This document shows, piece after piece, positions 1 through 5,584 of a stretch of 5,584 nt of DNA. This stretch comes from an uncultured Alphaproteobacteria bacterium (GTDB lineage: Bacteria > Pseudomonadota > Alphaproteobacteria > Rhizobiales > Aestuariivirgaceae). The DNA lies in the NCBI GenBank assembly GCA_937868035.1, contig CALMLK010000251.1, forward strand, positions 1 to 5,584. Direction: 5' to 3'. Every line of letters starts with the position of its first letter. Within the stretch, counting starts at the first letter, position 1. Both the position numbers and the translations under genes were made by a program. The notes beneath the pieces are model-generated. The model saw only the letters and a program-made list of their open reading frames with translations. It did not search any database and was not told the origin of the DNA.

Positions 1-896
1 AGGCCAAATCGGCGAATGGACTTTCGATCTCACCATTGGCCCGGCGTCTCATCACCGAAAGCGGCGTTTCGGTTGACACCGTAGCAACCTACGCCGCCGC
101 CAAGGGCTTGCGGCGAATCGGCGAGAAAGATGTGCGCGCTGCTCTCGCGCAAACCGGATCTCCGCCCGGCGTGGCCCCCGCATCCAGCGGCATGCCGCTC
201 TCGGCCATCCGCCAGAAGACGGCGCAGCGCCTCGCCGAGAACTGGCGCACCATTCCGCATGTCTTCCAGACCATCGAGGCTGACTTCAGCAACGTCGACA
301 AGGTGCGCCTGCCGATCCGCGAAGCCTTCAAGCAGGCGAACGGCTTCTCGCTGACCTACCTGCCCTTCATTGCGCGCGCGGTGTGCCTCGCGCTCAAGGA
401 CTTTCCCAACATCAACGCCACCTTCGATGGCACCGCCCTCAAACCGCGGCGAGAGGTCAACCTCGGCATCGCCATCGATCTCTCCCACAATGGCCTCGTC
501 GTGCCCGTGGTGAAGCAGGCCGGCGATCTCACGGCGGAAGGACTGGCGAAGGCCATCGCGCGCCTCACCGACAAGGCCCGTGGCAACAAGCTCACCGCCG
601 ACGACCTGAGCGGCGGCACCTATTCCATCACCAACAACGGCGCCTTCGGCACGCTCTTCACCTCGCCCATCATCAATGCACCACAGGTGGCGATCCTGTC
701 CACCGATGCGATCAGGAAGCGCCCCGTCGTGGTCTCCACTGCGGAAGGCGATTTCATCGCCGCGCGCACCACGGGCATTCTCGGACAAAGCTTCGATCAC
801 CGTGCCTTTGACGGAGCATATTCGGCCTCGTTCCTGTCGCGGCTGAAGCAGGTCATCGAAACACACAACTGGTCAACAGAAATCAGCGGACGCTAG
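1..896 (+). CDS. 2-oxoacid dehydrogenase complex E2 (dihydrolipoyl acyltransferase), 5'-partial
   Basis: E2 core of a 2-oxoacid dehydrogenase complex, which moves an acyl group from lipoyl-lysine to CoA in the cytoplasm. The frame is open to the window edge (first full codon at base 3). The TTG at 36 is not a real start, because it lies inside the peripheral subunit-binding domain that opens with SPLARRL at bases 30-50. The lipoyl domain therefore lies upstream, outside the window. After a short Pro/Ala/Ser linker the catalytic domain begins near base 190 (GMPLSAIRQKTAQRL). It contains the TIPH segment, the GTYSITNNGAFG motif and the active-site motif DHRAFDG at 795-815, with His at 798-800 and Asp at 810-812. 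About 297 residues are visible, ending in TAG. The subunit-binding domain lacks the usual GTGPxGR loop. Which 2-oxoacid is used (branched-chain, acetoin-like or other) cannot be told; E1 and E3 genes are expected upstream. The family call is secure. Confidence 0.95.
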   Translation, partial: AKSANGLSISPLARRLITESGVSVDTVATYAAAKGLRRIGEKDVRAALAQTGSPPGVAPASSGMPLSAIRQKTAQRLAENWRTIPHVFQTIEADFSNVDKVRLPIREAFKQANGFSLTYLPFIARAVCLALKDFPNINATFDGTALKPRREVNLGIAIDLSHNGLVVPVVKQAGDLTAEGLAKAIARLTDKARGNKLTADDLSGGTYSITNNGAFGTLFTSPIINAPQVAILSTDAIRKRPVVVSTAEGDFIAARTTGILGQSFDHRAFDGAYSASFLSRLKQVIETHNWSTEISGR

Positions 897-905
897 ACTC
901 CCAGC

Positions 906-911
906 GGAGGA
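906..911 (+). promoter_or_regulatory. Shine-Dalgarno site of the M24 gene
   Basis: GGAGGA ends 4 bases before the ATG at 916 (core GGAGG ends 5 bases before). It is the strongest ribosome binding site in the window and fixes the start of the M24 gene. The gap after the E2 stop codon is only 19 bases, with no room for a terminator and promoter, so the two genes are probably cotranscribed. Confidence 0.85.
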
Positions 912-915
912 AGAG

Positions 916-2172
916 ATGAAATACAACAGCCCCTATGCAACAGCCTCCTGGGGCCAGATGGCCAAGGACTGGGAAGAAGGCGTAGATTACAGCCGCATGT
1001 CAAAAGAGCGCCTGGCGCGCGCGCAGGCTGCGGTTCGCAATGCCGGGCTGGGTGCCGTGCTGTGCTTCAACTTCGACAACATCCGCTATGTCACCGCCAC
1101 CCACATCGGCGAATGGGCTCGCGACAAGTTCTTCCGCTATGCTCTCTGCCCCGGCGAAGGCAGCCCCTTCCTGTGCGACCCGGCCCCGCCCGCCAAACGC
1201 ATCTCCTCGCCGTGGATCAAGGACAACGTCGCCGCTCCCATCACCACCATGCAGGGCGCCATTCCGCCCACCCTTGGCGTGCAGCAGGATTTCGCCAAGC
1301 AAATCAAGAAGGCCCTCGTTCACTACGGCATCGCCAACCAGCCGCTGGGCATCGACCTCATGGAACTCGGCATGCTCCGCGCCCTGGAGGCGGAAGGCAT
1401 CGAAGTGGTGGATGGCCAGCAGGCCATGCTTGATGCCCGCGAAGTGAAGACACCGGACGAGATCGAACTCCTCAAGATGGCGGCCGGCATGGTGGATGCC
1501 ACCTATGTGGATATCGCCCGCGCCATCCGCCCCGGCACAAAGGAGAACGAGCTCGTTGCCATCGCCAACGACCGGCTGTTCCGCATGGGCTCGGAACGCG
1601 TTGAGTGTATCAACTCGGTATCGGGCCGCCGCGGCCGCCCGCATTCCCACACCTTCTCCGACCGCATGATCCAGCCGGGCGACATGATCTTCCTCGACAT
1701 CATGCACAGCTACAACGGCTACCGCACCTGCTACTACCGCACCTTCATCTGCGGACAGCCCAACAACCACCAGATCGACGCCTACGAAACGGCATCCAAG
1801 TGGCTCGCTGCTTCCATGGACATGGTGAAGCCCGGCGTGACACCCGACGAGGTCGCCTCGGTTTGGCCCGATGCCCACGAGTTCGGCTACAAGAACGAGG
1901 ACGAAGCCTTCCTGCTGCAATATGGTCATGGCGTGGGCATGTCGCTGTGGGAGCGCCCGATCTTCTCCAAGCGCTTCAAGGGCCAGACGCGGCCCCTCAA
2001 GGAAGGTATGGTCTTCGCGCTCGAAACCTGGAAGGGCTCCAACGACGGCTCCGGTGCCGCCCGCATCGAGGAAGAAGTTGTGGTCACCAAGAACGGCTGC
2101 GAGATCATCACCAACTATCCCTCCGACCATCTGATTTCCTGCGGCCTGCCCGGCTGCGAAGTCGTCGCCTAG
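916..2172 (+). CDS. M24-family (pita-bread fold) metallohydrolase, DddP/Xaa-Pro peptidase-like, with altered metal site
   Basis: A 418-residue cytoplasmic protein with a creatinase-type N-terminal domain (about residues 30-165) and a C-terminal M24 domain (about 180-410). Metal-site positions can be placed by motif: D261 (in [11 protein letters not shown]), then position 272, H338 (GHGVG), E370 (FALET) and E385 (RIEEEV). Position 272 lies exactly 11 residues after D261, where the family has its second Asp, but here it is Cys (TGC at 1729-1731). The usual HExP after GHGxG reads WERP (W345). H243/H245 sit where M24 enzymes have an upstream active-site His. Stretches such as RALEAEGIE...VKTPDEI and the NYPSDHL end recall DddP, the M24-type DMSP lyase, but similarity is only partial and the ligand set differs. 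A classical aminopeptidase is unlikely; a C-N hydrolase or lyase acting on a small molecule is my inference. The substrate is unknown. It overlaps the following GTPase gene by one base. Confidence 0.9.
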   Translation: MKYNSPYATASWGQMAKDWEEGVDYSRMSKERLARAQAAVRNAGLGAVLCFNFDNIRYVTATHIGEWARDKFFRYALCPGEGSPFLCDPAPPAKRISSPWIKDNVAAPITTMQGAIPPTLGVQQDFAKQIKKALVHYGIANQPLGIDLMELGMLRALEAEGIEVVDGQQAMLDAREVKTPDEIELLKMAAGMVDATYVDIARAIRPGTKENELVAIANDRLFRMGSERVECINSVSGRRGRPHSHTFSDRMIQPGDMIFLDIMHSYNGYRTCYYRTFICGQPNNHQIDAYETASKWLAASMDMVKPGVTPDEVASVWPDAHEFGYKNEDEAFLLQYGHGVGMSLWERPIFSKRFKGQTRPLKEGMVFALETWKGSNDGSGAARIEEEVVVTKNGCEIITNYPSDHLISCGLPGCEVVA

Positions 2173-3308
2173 TGCTCGCCCGCGCCAATCATCGCAGCCG
2201 TATCCCCGTGACCCTCGTCACGGGCTTCCTCGGCAGCGGCAAGACCACGCTCATCAATGCCGGCCTGAAATCGCCGGAACTTGCACGCACTGTCGTTGTC
2301 GTGAACGAGTTCGGCGAAGTGGGCCTCGATCACCAGCTTTACACCAGCAGCAATGATGCGGTGGTGGTGCTGGAGAACGGCTGTCTCTGCTGCACGGTGA
2401 AGAGCGACCTCGTCGCCACCATGAACAGCCTCTATCACGACCGCGCCCGGGGCGACCTGCCGGACTTCGACAATGTCGTGATCGAAACAACCGGACTGGC
2501 CGAGCCCGGCCCGGTGATGCAGGCTTTCCTGTCTGAACCGACGCTGGACGGGCTCTACCGCATCACCAATGTCGTCACCATGGTCGATGCCGTGAACTGG
2601 CGCACGACAGGGGAGAAGCACGGGGAAGCGCTGCGCCAGGTCGCGCTTGCGGATGACATTCTCGTGTCAAAGCTCGACCTGTCCGATGAGGCGGCCTTCA
2701 CCACTCTCGCGTCTGAACTCCATCGGATGAACCCGGCGGCGACCATCGCGCGGGCGGATTTCAGCACGGCGGCGGTTGTTCCCCTGCTCACCCATGCGGG
2801 CTTCGATGCGGCCAATGCCATGGCCAACCCATCCGATTGGCTGGCGATTGCAGACTACGAGACCTACGAGCAAACGGTCGCCGCGCCCGATGGCGTGAAA
2901 CACCAGCACGTGCCACACCACCTCGCGGCCAAGGGCATCGAAAGCTTCGTCATCACCCGCACGAAGCCCATGTCGCGGGAGGAAATCCAGTTCCTCCTCG
3001 ATGGCATCGGCCAGAACCTGGGCTCCGGCCTGCTCCGCGTGAAGGGTCTGATCAATGTACTGGAAGAGCCCGGCCGACCCGCCGTGGTGCAGGGCGTGCA
3101 GCATCTCCTGCACAACATGACATGGCTGGAGAAATGGCCGAACGCCGATGAGCGCACGCGCATCGTCTTCATCACCCAGGGTATCGCCCGCGACAACCTA
3201 CGAGAGATGATCGAACTGCTCGACCGCATGAGCGAACGCACCTTCGCTGCGCGTGAGCGGGCACGCCTCGCCCGGCTCGCCGCCGAACAGAGCGAACAGG
3301 TGGCGTGA
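2172..3308 (+). CDS. COG0523/CobW-family GTP-binding metallochaperone
   Basis: A G3E-family GTPase that uses GTP hydrolysis to insert metal, usually zinc or another transition metal, into a client protein. The 378-residue frame carries Walker A GFLGSGKT (18-25), the [10 protein letters not shown] switch region, the metal-binding GCLCC motif (70-74: C71, C73, C74), the [11 protein letters not shown] segment, and SKLD (166-169) in place of NKxD for guanine recognition. The CobW C-terminal domain spans about 255-355. A short His cluster, HQHVPHH (244-250), lies just before that domain. I chose the GTG at 2172 because it shares a base with the TAG of the M24 gene (TAGTG) and gives a normal N-terminus. 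The frame is open further upstream, but that stretch lies over the M24 gene and shows no family motif. A later GTG at 2208 would start right at the first beta strand and is less likely. No clear Shine-Dalgarno site is visible, which fits translational coupling. The M24 protein is the obvious client candidate; this is inference. Confidence 0.92.
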   Translation: MLARANHRSRIPVTLVTGFLGSGKTTLINAGLKSPELARTVVVVNEFGEVGLDHQLYTSSNDAVVVLENGCLCCTVKSDLVATMNSLYHDRARGDLPDFDNVVIETTGLAEPGPVMQAFLSEPTLDGLYRITNVVTMVDAVNWRTTGEKHGEALRQVALADDILVSKLDLSDEAAFTTLASELHRMNPAATIARADFSTAAVVPLLTHAGFDAANAMANPSDWLAIADYETYEQTVAAPDGVKHQHVPHHLAAKGIESFVITRTKPMSREEIQFLLDGIGQNLGSGLLRVKGLINVLEEPGRPAVVQGVQHLLHNMTWLEKWPNADERTRIVFITQGIARDNLREMIELLDRMSERTFAARERARLARLAAEQSEQVA

Positions 3309-4174
3309 TGGCCGTCATCGCCTGGATCGGCGCAGGGAAAATGGGCTTGCCGGTGTGCAAGCGCCTGAAGGATGCAGGCCACGATGTGCGCGTGCTGGCC
3401 CGCTCACCTGAGCGCAAGGCGGCTCTCGAGGCGGAAGGGCTGACCACCGCCTCCACCGTCCCCGCTCTCATCAATGGCGCGGACATCATCTTCACCTGCG
3501 TTTCCGACGACAAGGCGCTTGCCGATGTGCTGCTGTCCGATGGTTTTGCAGCGTCTGCACCCCCGGATGCAACGCTGATCGACATGAGCACCGTTTCGCC
3601 CGCGATCTCGGCAGAAGTTGCGGACAAGCTTCCTGCAGGGCTGGCCTATCTCCGCGCCCCCGTCTCGGGTTCGACTGCGATGGCAAGTACGGGAACATTG
3701 ACAGCATTGGTCTCGGGTCCCGAACAGGTCTTCATTGCCATGGCGCCTGTGTTCGCGGCCTTCACCAAGAAGGCTTTCCATCTCGGCACAGGCGAGGAAG
3801 CGCGTGTACTGAAACTGGTGATCAACAGCCTGGTCGCCGCCACCTCGGCGCTTCTTGGCGAAGCGCTCGCCGTGGGCCTGAAGGGTGGCCTCAACAACGA
3901 GGCGATGCTTGAGGTCATCAACCAGAGCGCCGTTGCCTCGCCGCTCATCGGCTACAAGACCGCCATGATTACCAAGGGCGAGTATGCCCCCGCCGCCACA
4001 CTCACCATGCTGCTGAAAGATGTAGAACTTTTCCTCGATGCCGGCCGCAGCACCGGTGTGGACCTTCCCTTGAACAGCATGATCGGGAATATCTACAAGG
4101 CCGCGGCCAGCCGAGGCCTCGGCGAGCAGGACTTCTTCGTGCTGGTCCGGGAAGCGGCGGCGCGGACCTCCTGA
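3308..4174 (+). CDS. NAD(P)-dependent beta-hydroxyacid dehydrogenase (3-hydroxyisobutyrate dehydrogenase family)
   Basis: A soluble oxidoreductase that interconverts a 3-hydroxyacid and its aldehyde or keto form. The 288 residues match the usual family length. Visible motifs are the Rossmann GAGKMG (8-13), DMSTVSP, the substrate-binding APVSGS (117-122) with AxxGTL after it, and the catalytic Lys K169 with N173 (KLVIN), followed by KDVELFLDAG near the C-terminus. The second beta strand ends in R32 (LARSPER) rather than an acidic residue, which suggests NADP(H). The ATG at 3308 is preferred over the GTG at 3305 because it forms the TGATG overlap with the upstream stop codon; AGGTGG at 3298-3303 is a weak ribosome binding site. 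SGS replaces the more common SGG, so the substrate may not be 3-hydroxyisobutyrate; tartronate semialdehyde, succinic semialdehyde and similar compounds are alternatives. Its place in the operon points to a catabolic intermediate. Confidence 0.92.
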   Translation: MAVIAWIGAGKMGLPVCKRLKDAGHDVRVLARSPERKAALEAEGLTTASTVPALINGADIIFTCVSDDKALADVLLSDGFAASAPPDATLIDMSTVSPAISAEVADKLPAGLAYLRAPVSGSTAMASTGTLTALVSGPEQVFIAMAPVFAAFTKKAFHLGTGEEARVLKLVINSLVAATSALLGEALAVGLKGGLNNEAMLEVINQSAVASPLIGYKTAMITKGEYAPAATLTMLLKDVELFLDAGRSTGVDLPLNSMIGNIYKAAASRGLGEQDFFVLVREAAARTS

Positions 4175-4199
4175 GGCACGACAGAAAGCAAAAGGATTT

Positions 4200-4204
4200 G
4201 GGAG
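4200..4204 (+). promoter_or_regulatory. Shine-Dalgarno site of the ketopantoate-reductase-like gene
   Basis: GGGAG sits 6 bases before the ATG at 4211 and supports that start. The 36-base gap after the previous stop codon holds an A-rich stretch but no recognisable promoter or hairpin, so the gene probably belongs to the same transcript. Confidence 0.65.
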
Positions 4205-4210
4205 CACGAG

Positions 4211-5272
4211 ATGGGCTGGAACACGGAAAAGGGACCGCGCATTGCCTTCCTCGGCACCGGAGCCCAAGGCGCCTCCATTGCGGCGGATTTCGCATCGGCA
4301 GGCCTTGACGTCACCTTCATCGACCAGTGGCCGGATCATATCGAGGCGATCCGGAGGAACGGCATTACCGTCAATCTGCCGAAGCGCAGCTTCAATGTCG
4401 CAGTCCCGGCCCTGCATCTTTGCCAGGTCGCCGAAGTCAAGGTCCCGTTCGATCTCGTCTTCATCGTGATGAAGGCCTACGATACAAAGTGGGCCGCCGA
4501 GCTGATCAAATCGGTGCTTGCGGATGACGGCCTTGTGGTCGGCCTTCAGAACGGCATGACGCACGAGATCATTGCCAGCGTTGTCGGTCGCGAGCGCACC
4601 ATTGGCGCCGTTATCGAGATTGCTTCCAACATGTGGACGCCCGGTGTCACCAACCGGCAGAACGATGTCGATGAATCCTGGTTTGCGCTTGGTGCCCTTG
4701 ATCCGAACACTCAGCCCCGCGTCGAAGCAGTGGCGAAGATCCTGCGCCATTCAGGTCGGGTCGAAGTCATGGACGACATCAAGTCAGCCAAGTGGATGAA
4801 GCTGGTGGTAAACGCCGCTGAACTCATCCCGTCGGCTATCGTCAACCTGCCCCTCAACGACGCGGCGCGTTTCCCCGGCATGCTGGAGGTGATGCGCCTT
4901 GCTGGCTATGAGGCGATGCAGGCGGCTCAGGCCGATGGCGCCAAGATCATCCCGATCATCGGCATGCCGCCGGTCACATCCAATCACCCTGAGCGCTATG
5001 TGGATGCGATCTTCGACGAAGTCCTCAAGACATTCTCGAAGCCCGATACCCTCGTCACCTCGCTCCAGGATTGGCGCAAGGGCAGGAGGGCCGAGGTGCA
5101 GGAAGTCAACGGCTGGGTCATTGATGTCCTCAAGGCCCACGGGCAGCCCTCCCTCATGAACGAGCACGTCGTCAAAATCGCATATGAAATTGAACGCGGT
5201 GAACGCTCGGCTGACCCCGAGAATGCCAGCACAATGGTGCGTGAATATGAGAGGATCGTCCGGTCCAAATGA
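4211..5272 (+). CDS. Ketopantoate reductase family (PanE/ApbA-type) 2-oxoacid reductase or dehydrogenase
   Basis: A cytoplasmic NAD(P)-dependent enzyme related to 2-dehydropantoate 2-reductase. The N-terminal Rossmann domain has GTGAQG (15-20), then LQNGMT with N114 at the conserved active-site Asn. The ApbA C-terminal domain has KWMKLVVNA, with K197 and N201 matching the catalytic Lys/Asn pattern, and DWRKGRRAEVQEVNG, with E295 and N300-G301. At 353 residues it is longer than a typical PanE (about 300). Strand beta-2 ends in D38 (FIDQW), whereas the NADPH-dependent E. coli PanE has Arg there, so NAD(H) use is likely. Location in a catabolic operon, and no other pantothenate gene nearby, argue that this is a paralog working on a different hydroxy/keto acid, so I give no panE symbol. 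It is the last gene before the hairpin at 5276. Confidence 0.9.
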   Translation: MGWNTEKGPRIAFLGTGAQGASIAADFASAGLDVTFIDQWPDHIEAIRRNGITVNLPKRSFNVAVPALHLCQVAEVKVPFDLVFIVMKAYDTKWAAELIKSVLADDGLVVGLQNGMTHEIIASVVGRERTIGAVIEIASNMWTPGVTNRQNDVDESWFALGALDPNTQPRVEAVAKILRHSGRVEVMDDIKSAKWMKLVVNAAELIPSAIVNLPLNDAARFPGMLEVMRLAGYEAMQAAQADGAKIIPIIGMPPVTSNHPERYVDAIFDEVLKTFSKPDTLVTSLQDWRKGRRAEVQEVNGWVIDVLKAHGQPSLMNEHVVKIAYEIERGERSADPENASTMVREYERIVRSK

Positions 5273-5275
5273 GAC

Positions 5276-5296
5276 GAAGAGCCGCAACGGCTCTTC
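5276..5296 (+). terminator. Hairpin, probable transcript end of the operon
   Basis: A perfect inverted repeat, GAAGAGCCG then CGGCTCTTC, forms a 9-bp stem with a 3-base CAA loop, starting 3 bases after the stop codon of the last operon gene. There is no run of T after it on either strand. It is therefore not a textbook intrinsic terminator and could instead be a 3'-end stabilising hairpin ahead of Rho-dependent termination. Confidence 0.55.
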
Positions 5297-5321
5297 CAGA
5301 GCACGACCGGCTCGCAGGACG

Positions 5322-5584
5322 GTGTCCTGCGCCGTCATAGGCAATGCCGGCCATGGCCAGGAGCGCGATCCCTTCTTCACAGCACAATCCGATTGGACCG
5401 TTTTTGACGGCAACGTTGGCAGGGAGGCCGGTGAAAGCGACGGCCATGGAATTTATGTTAGCAACGGCGGCGATTGGAACATCCTGCGCAACAACGAGAC
5501 GCACTCAAACGCCTCTAGCGGCTTCCAAATCAACGCCGACCCTGCCTCGACCTGTGTCGAAGACGGCATCGCCTTCAATGACCC
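5322..5584 (+). pseudogene. Fragment of a right-handed parallel beta-helix repeat protein, N-terminus missing, runs off the window
   Basis: In the frame with codons at 5442, 5445 and so on, the sequence reads as beta-helix coils: FFTAQSDWTVFDGN (about 5373-5414), SDGHGIYVSNGGDWNILRNN (5436-5495), then ETHSNASSGFQINADPAS. The G-I-x-V/I ladders and the I-x-x-N-x turns, with the Asn-rich stacks, are typical of PbH1/NosD-like and pectate-lyase-like secreted proteins. These are internal coils; there is no signal peptide or N-terminal cap. The only in-frame start candidate, GTG at 5322, has an AGGA only 2 bases upstream and is not convincing. The frame is also open further 5' through the hairpin, but that part does not look like the family. 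I read it as a remnant whose 5' part was deleted; a short intact gene starting at 5322 is the alternative. The rest lies beyond the window. Confidence 0.5.

Noticed and set aside
30..866. Antisense open frame of 278 codons opposite E2
   Set aside because: The + strand frame has the E2 active-site motif and a recognisable domain order; the antisense translation has none.
1000..2130. Long antisense open frame of 376 codons
   Set aside because: It mirrors the M24 gene, is Gly/Val/Ala/His-rich without motifs, and has no supported start site.
1605..2171. Upstream extension of the CobW frame by 189 codons
   Set aside because: The extension overlaps the conserved M24 catalytic domain, and its translation (His/Arg/Leu/Pro-rich) resembles no part of the GTPase family. 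GTG 2172 gives a normal N-terminus.
3404..4750. Long antisense open frame of 448 codons
   Set aside because: It lies opposite two well-supported dehydrogenase genes, shows no family motif, and is the expected by-product of high-GC third codon positions.
4211..5272. Naming this gene panE (pantothenate synthesis)
   Set aside because: The family is right, but its 353-residue length, D38 instead of an NADP-binding Arg, and the catabolic setting make a different substrate more likely.
5349..5358. GGCCATGGCC palindrome
   Set aside because: A 10-base palindrome in GC-rich DNA is expected by chance, and no second copy or flanking structure was seen.
5172..5504. Antisense open frame of 110 codons across the operon end
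   Set aside because: It covers the end of a conserved gene, the hairpin and the beta-helix fragment, has no recognisable motif, and conflicts with a better + strand reading.
5344..5584. Alternative + frame starting at ATG 5344 through the window end
   Set aside because: It is open, but its Ala/Thr/Pro/Ser-rich translation has no motif, while the frame of codon 5442 shows clear beta-helix coils over the same bases.

Overview
The window looks like part of a catabolic operon from a GC-rich proteobacterium, probably an alphaproteobacterium of the Rhizobiales type. This rests on the strong preference for G or C at third codon positions, the tight gene packing and the general look of the proteins. 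It is an inference from style, and no marker gene is present. All convincing genes lie on the + strand.

Layout: (1) bases 1-896 hold the 3' part of a 2-oxoacid dehydrogenase E2 acyltransferase gene, running in from outside the window. (2) 916-2172 is an M24-fold ('pita-bread') metallohydrolase with a strong ribosome binding site and an altered metal site. (3) 2172-3308 is a COG0523/CobW-type GTPase metallochaperone whose GTG start shares a base with the stop codon of the M24 gene. (4) 3308-4174 is a beta-hydroxyacid dehydrogenase of the 3-hydroxyisobutyrate dehydrogenase type, starting in a TGATG overlap. (5) 4211-5272 is a ketopantoate-reductase-family dehydrogenase. (6) A perfect 9-bp hairpin at 5276-5296 probably closes the unit. 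(7) From about 5322 to the window end, a different reading frame encodes an internal piece of a secreted-type right-handed beta-helix protein that lacks its front end.

Together, genes 1-5 read as one transcript for breakdown of a small organic acid or amino-acid-like compound. The M24 enzyme would perform a hydrolysis or lyase step, the two dehydrogenases would interconvert hydroxy- and keto-acid intermediates, and the E2, with partners presumably encoded upstream, would convert a 2-oxoacid to an acyl-CoA. The GTPase would load metal into the M24 protein. The substrate cannot be read from the sequence.

The most notable point is the pairing of a COG0523 GTPase with an M24 protein that carries Cys instead of the second metal-binding Asp and Trp instead of the usual peptidase His. 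It parallels the known eukaryotic pair ZNG1 and METAP1, also a COG0523 GTPase serving an M24 enzyme.
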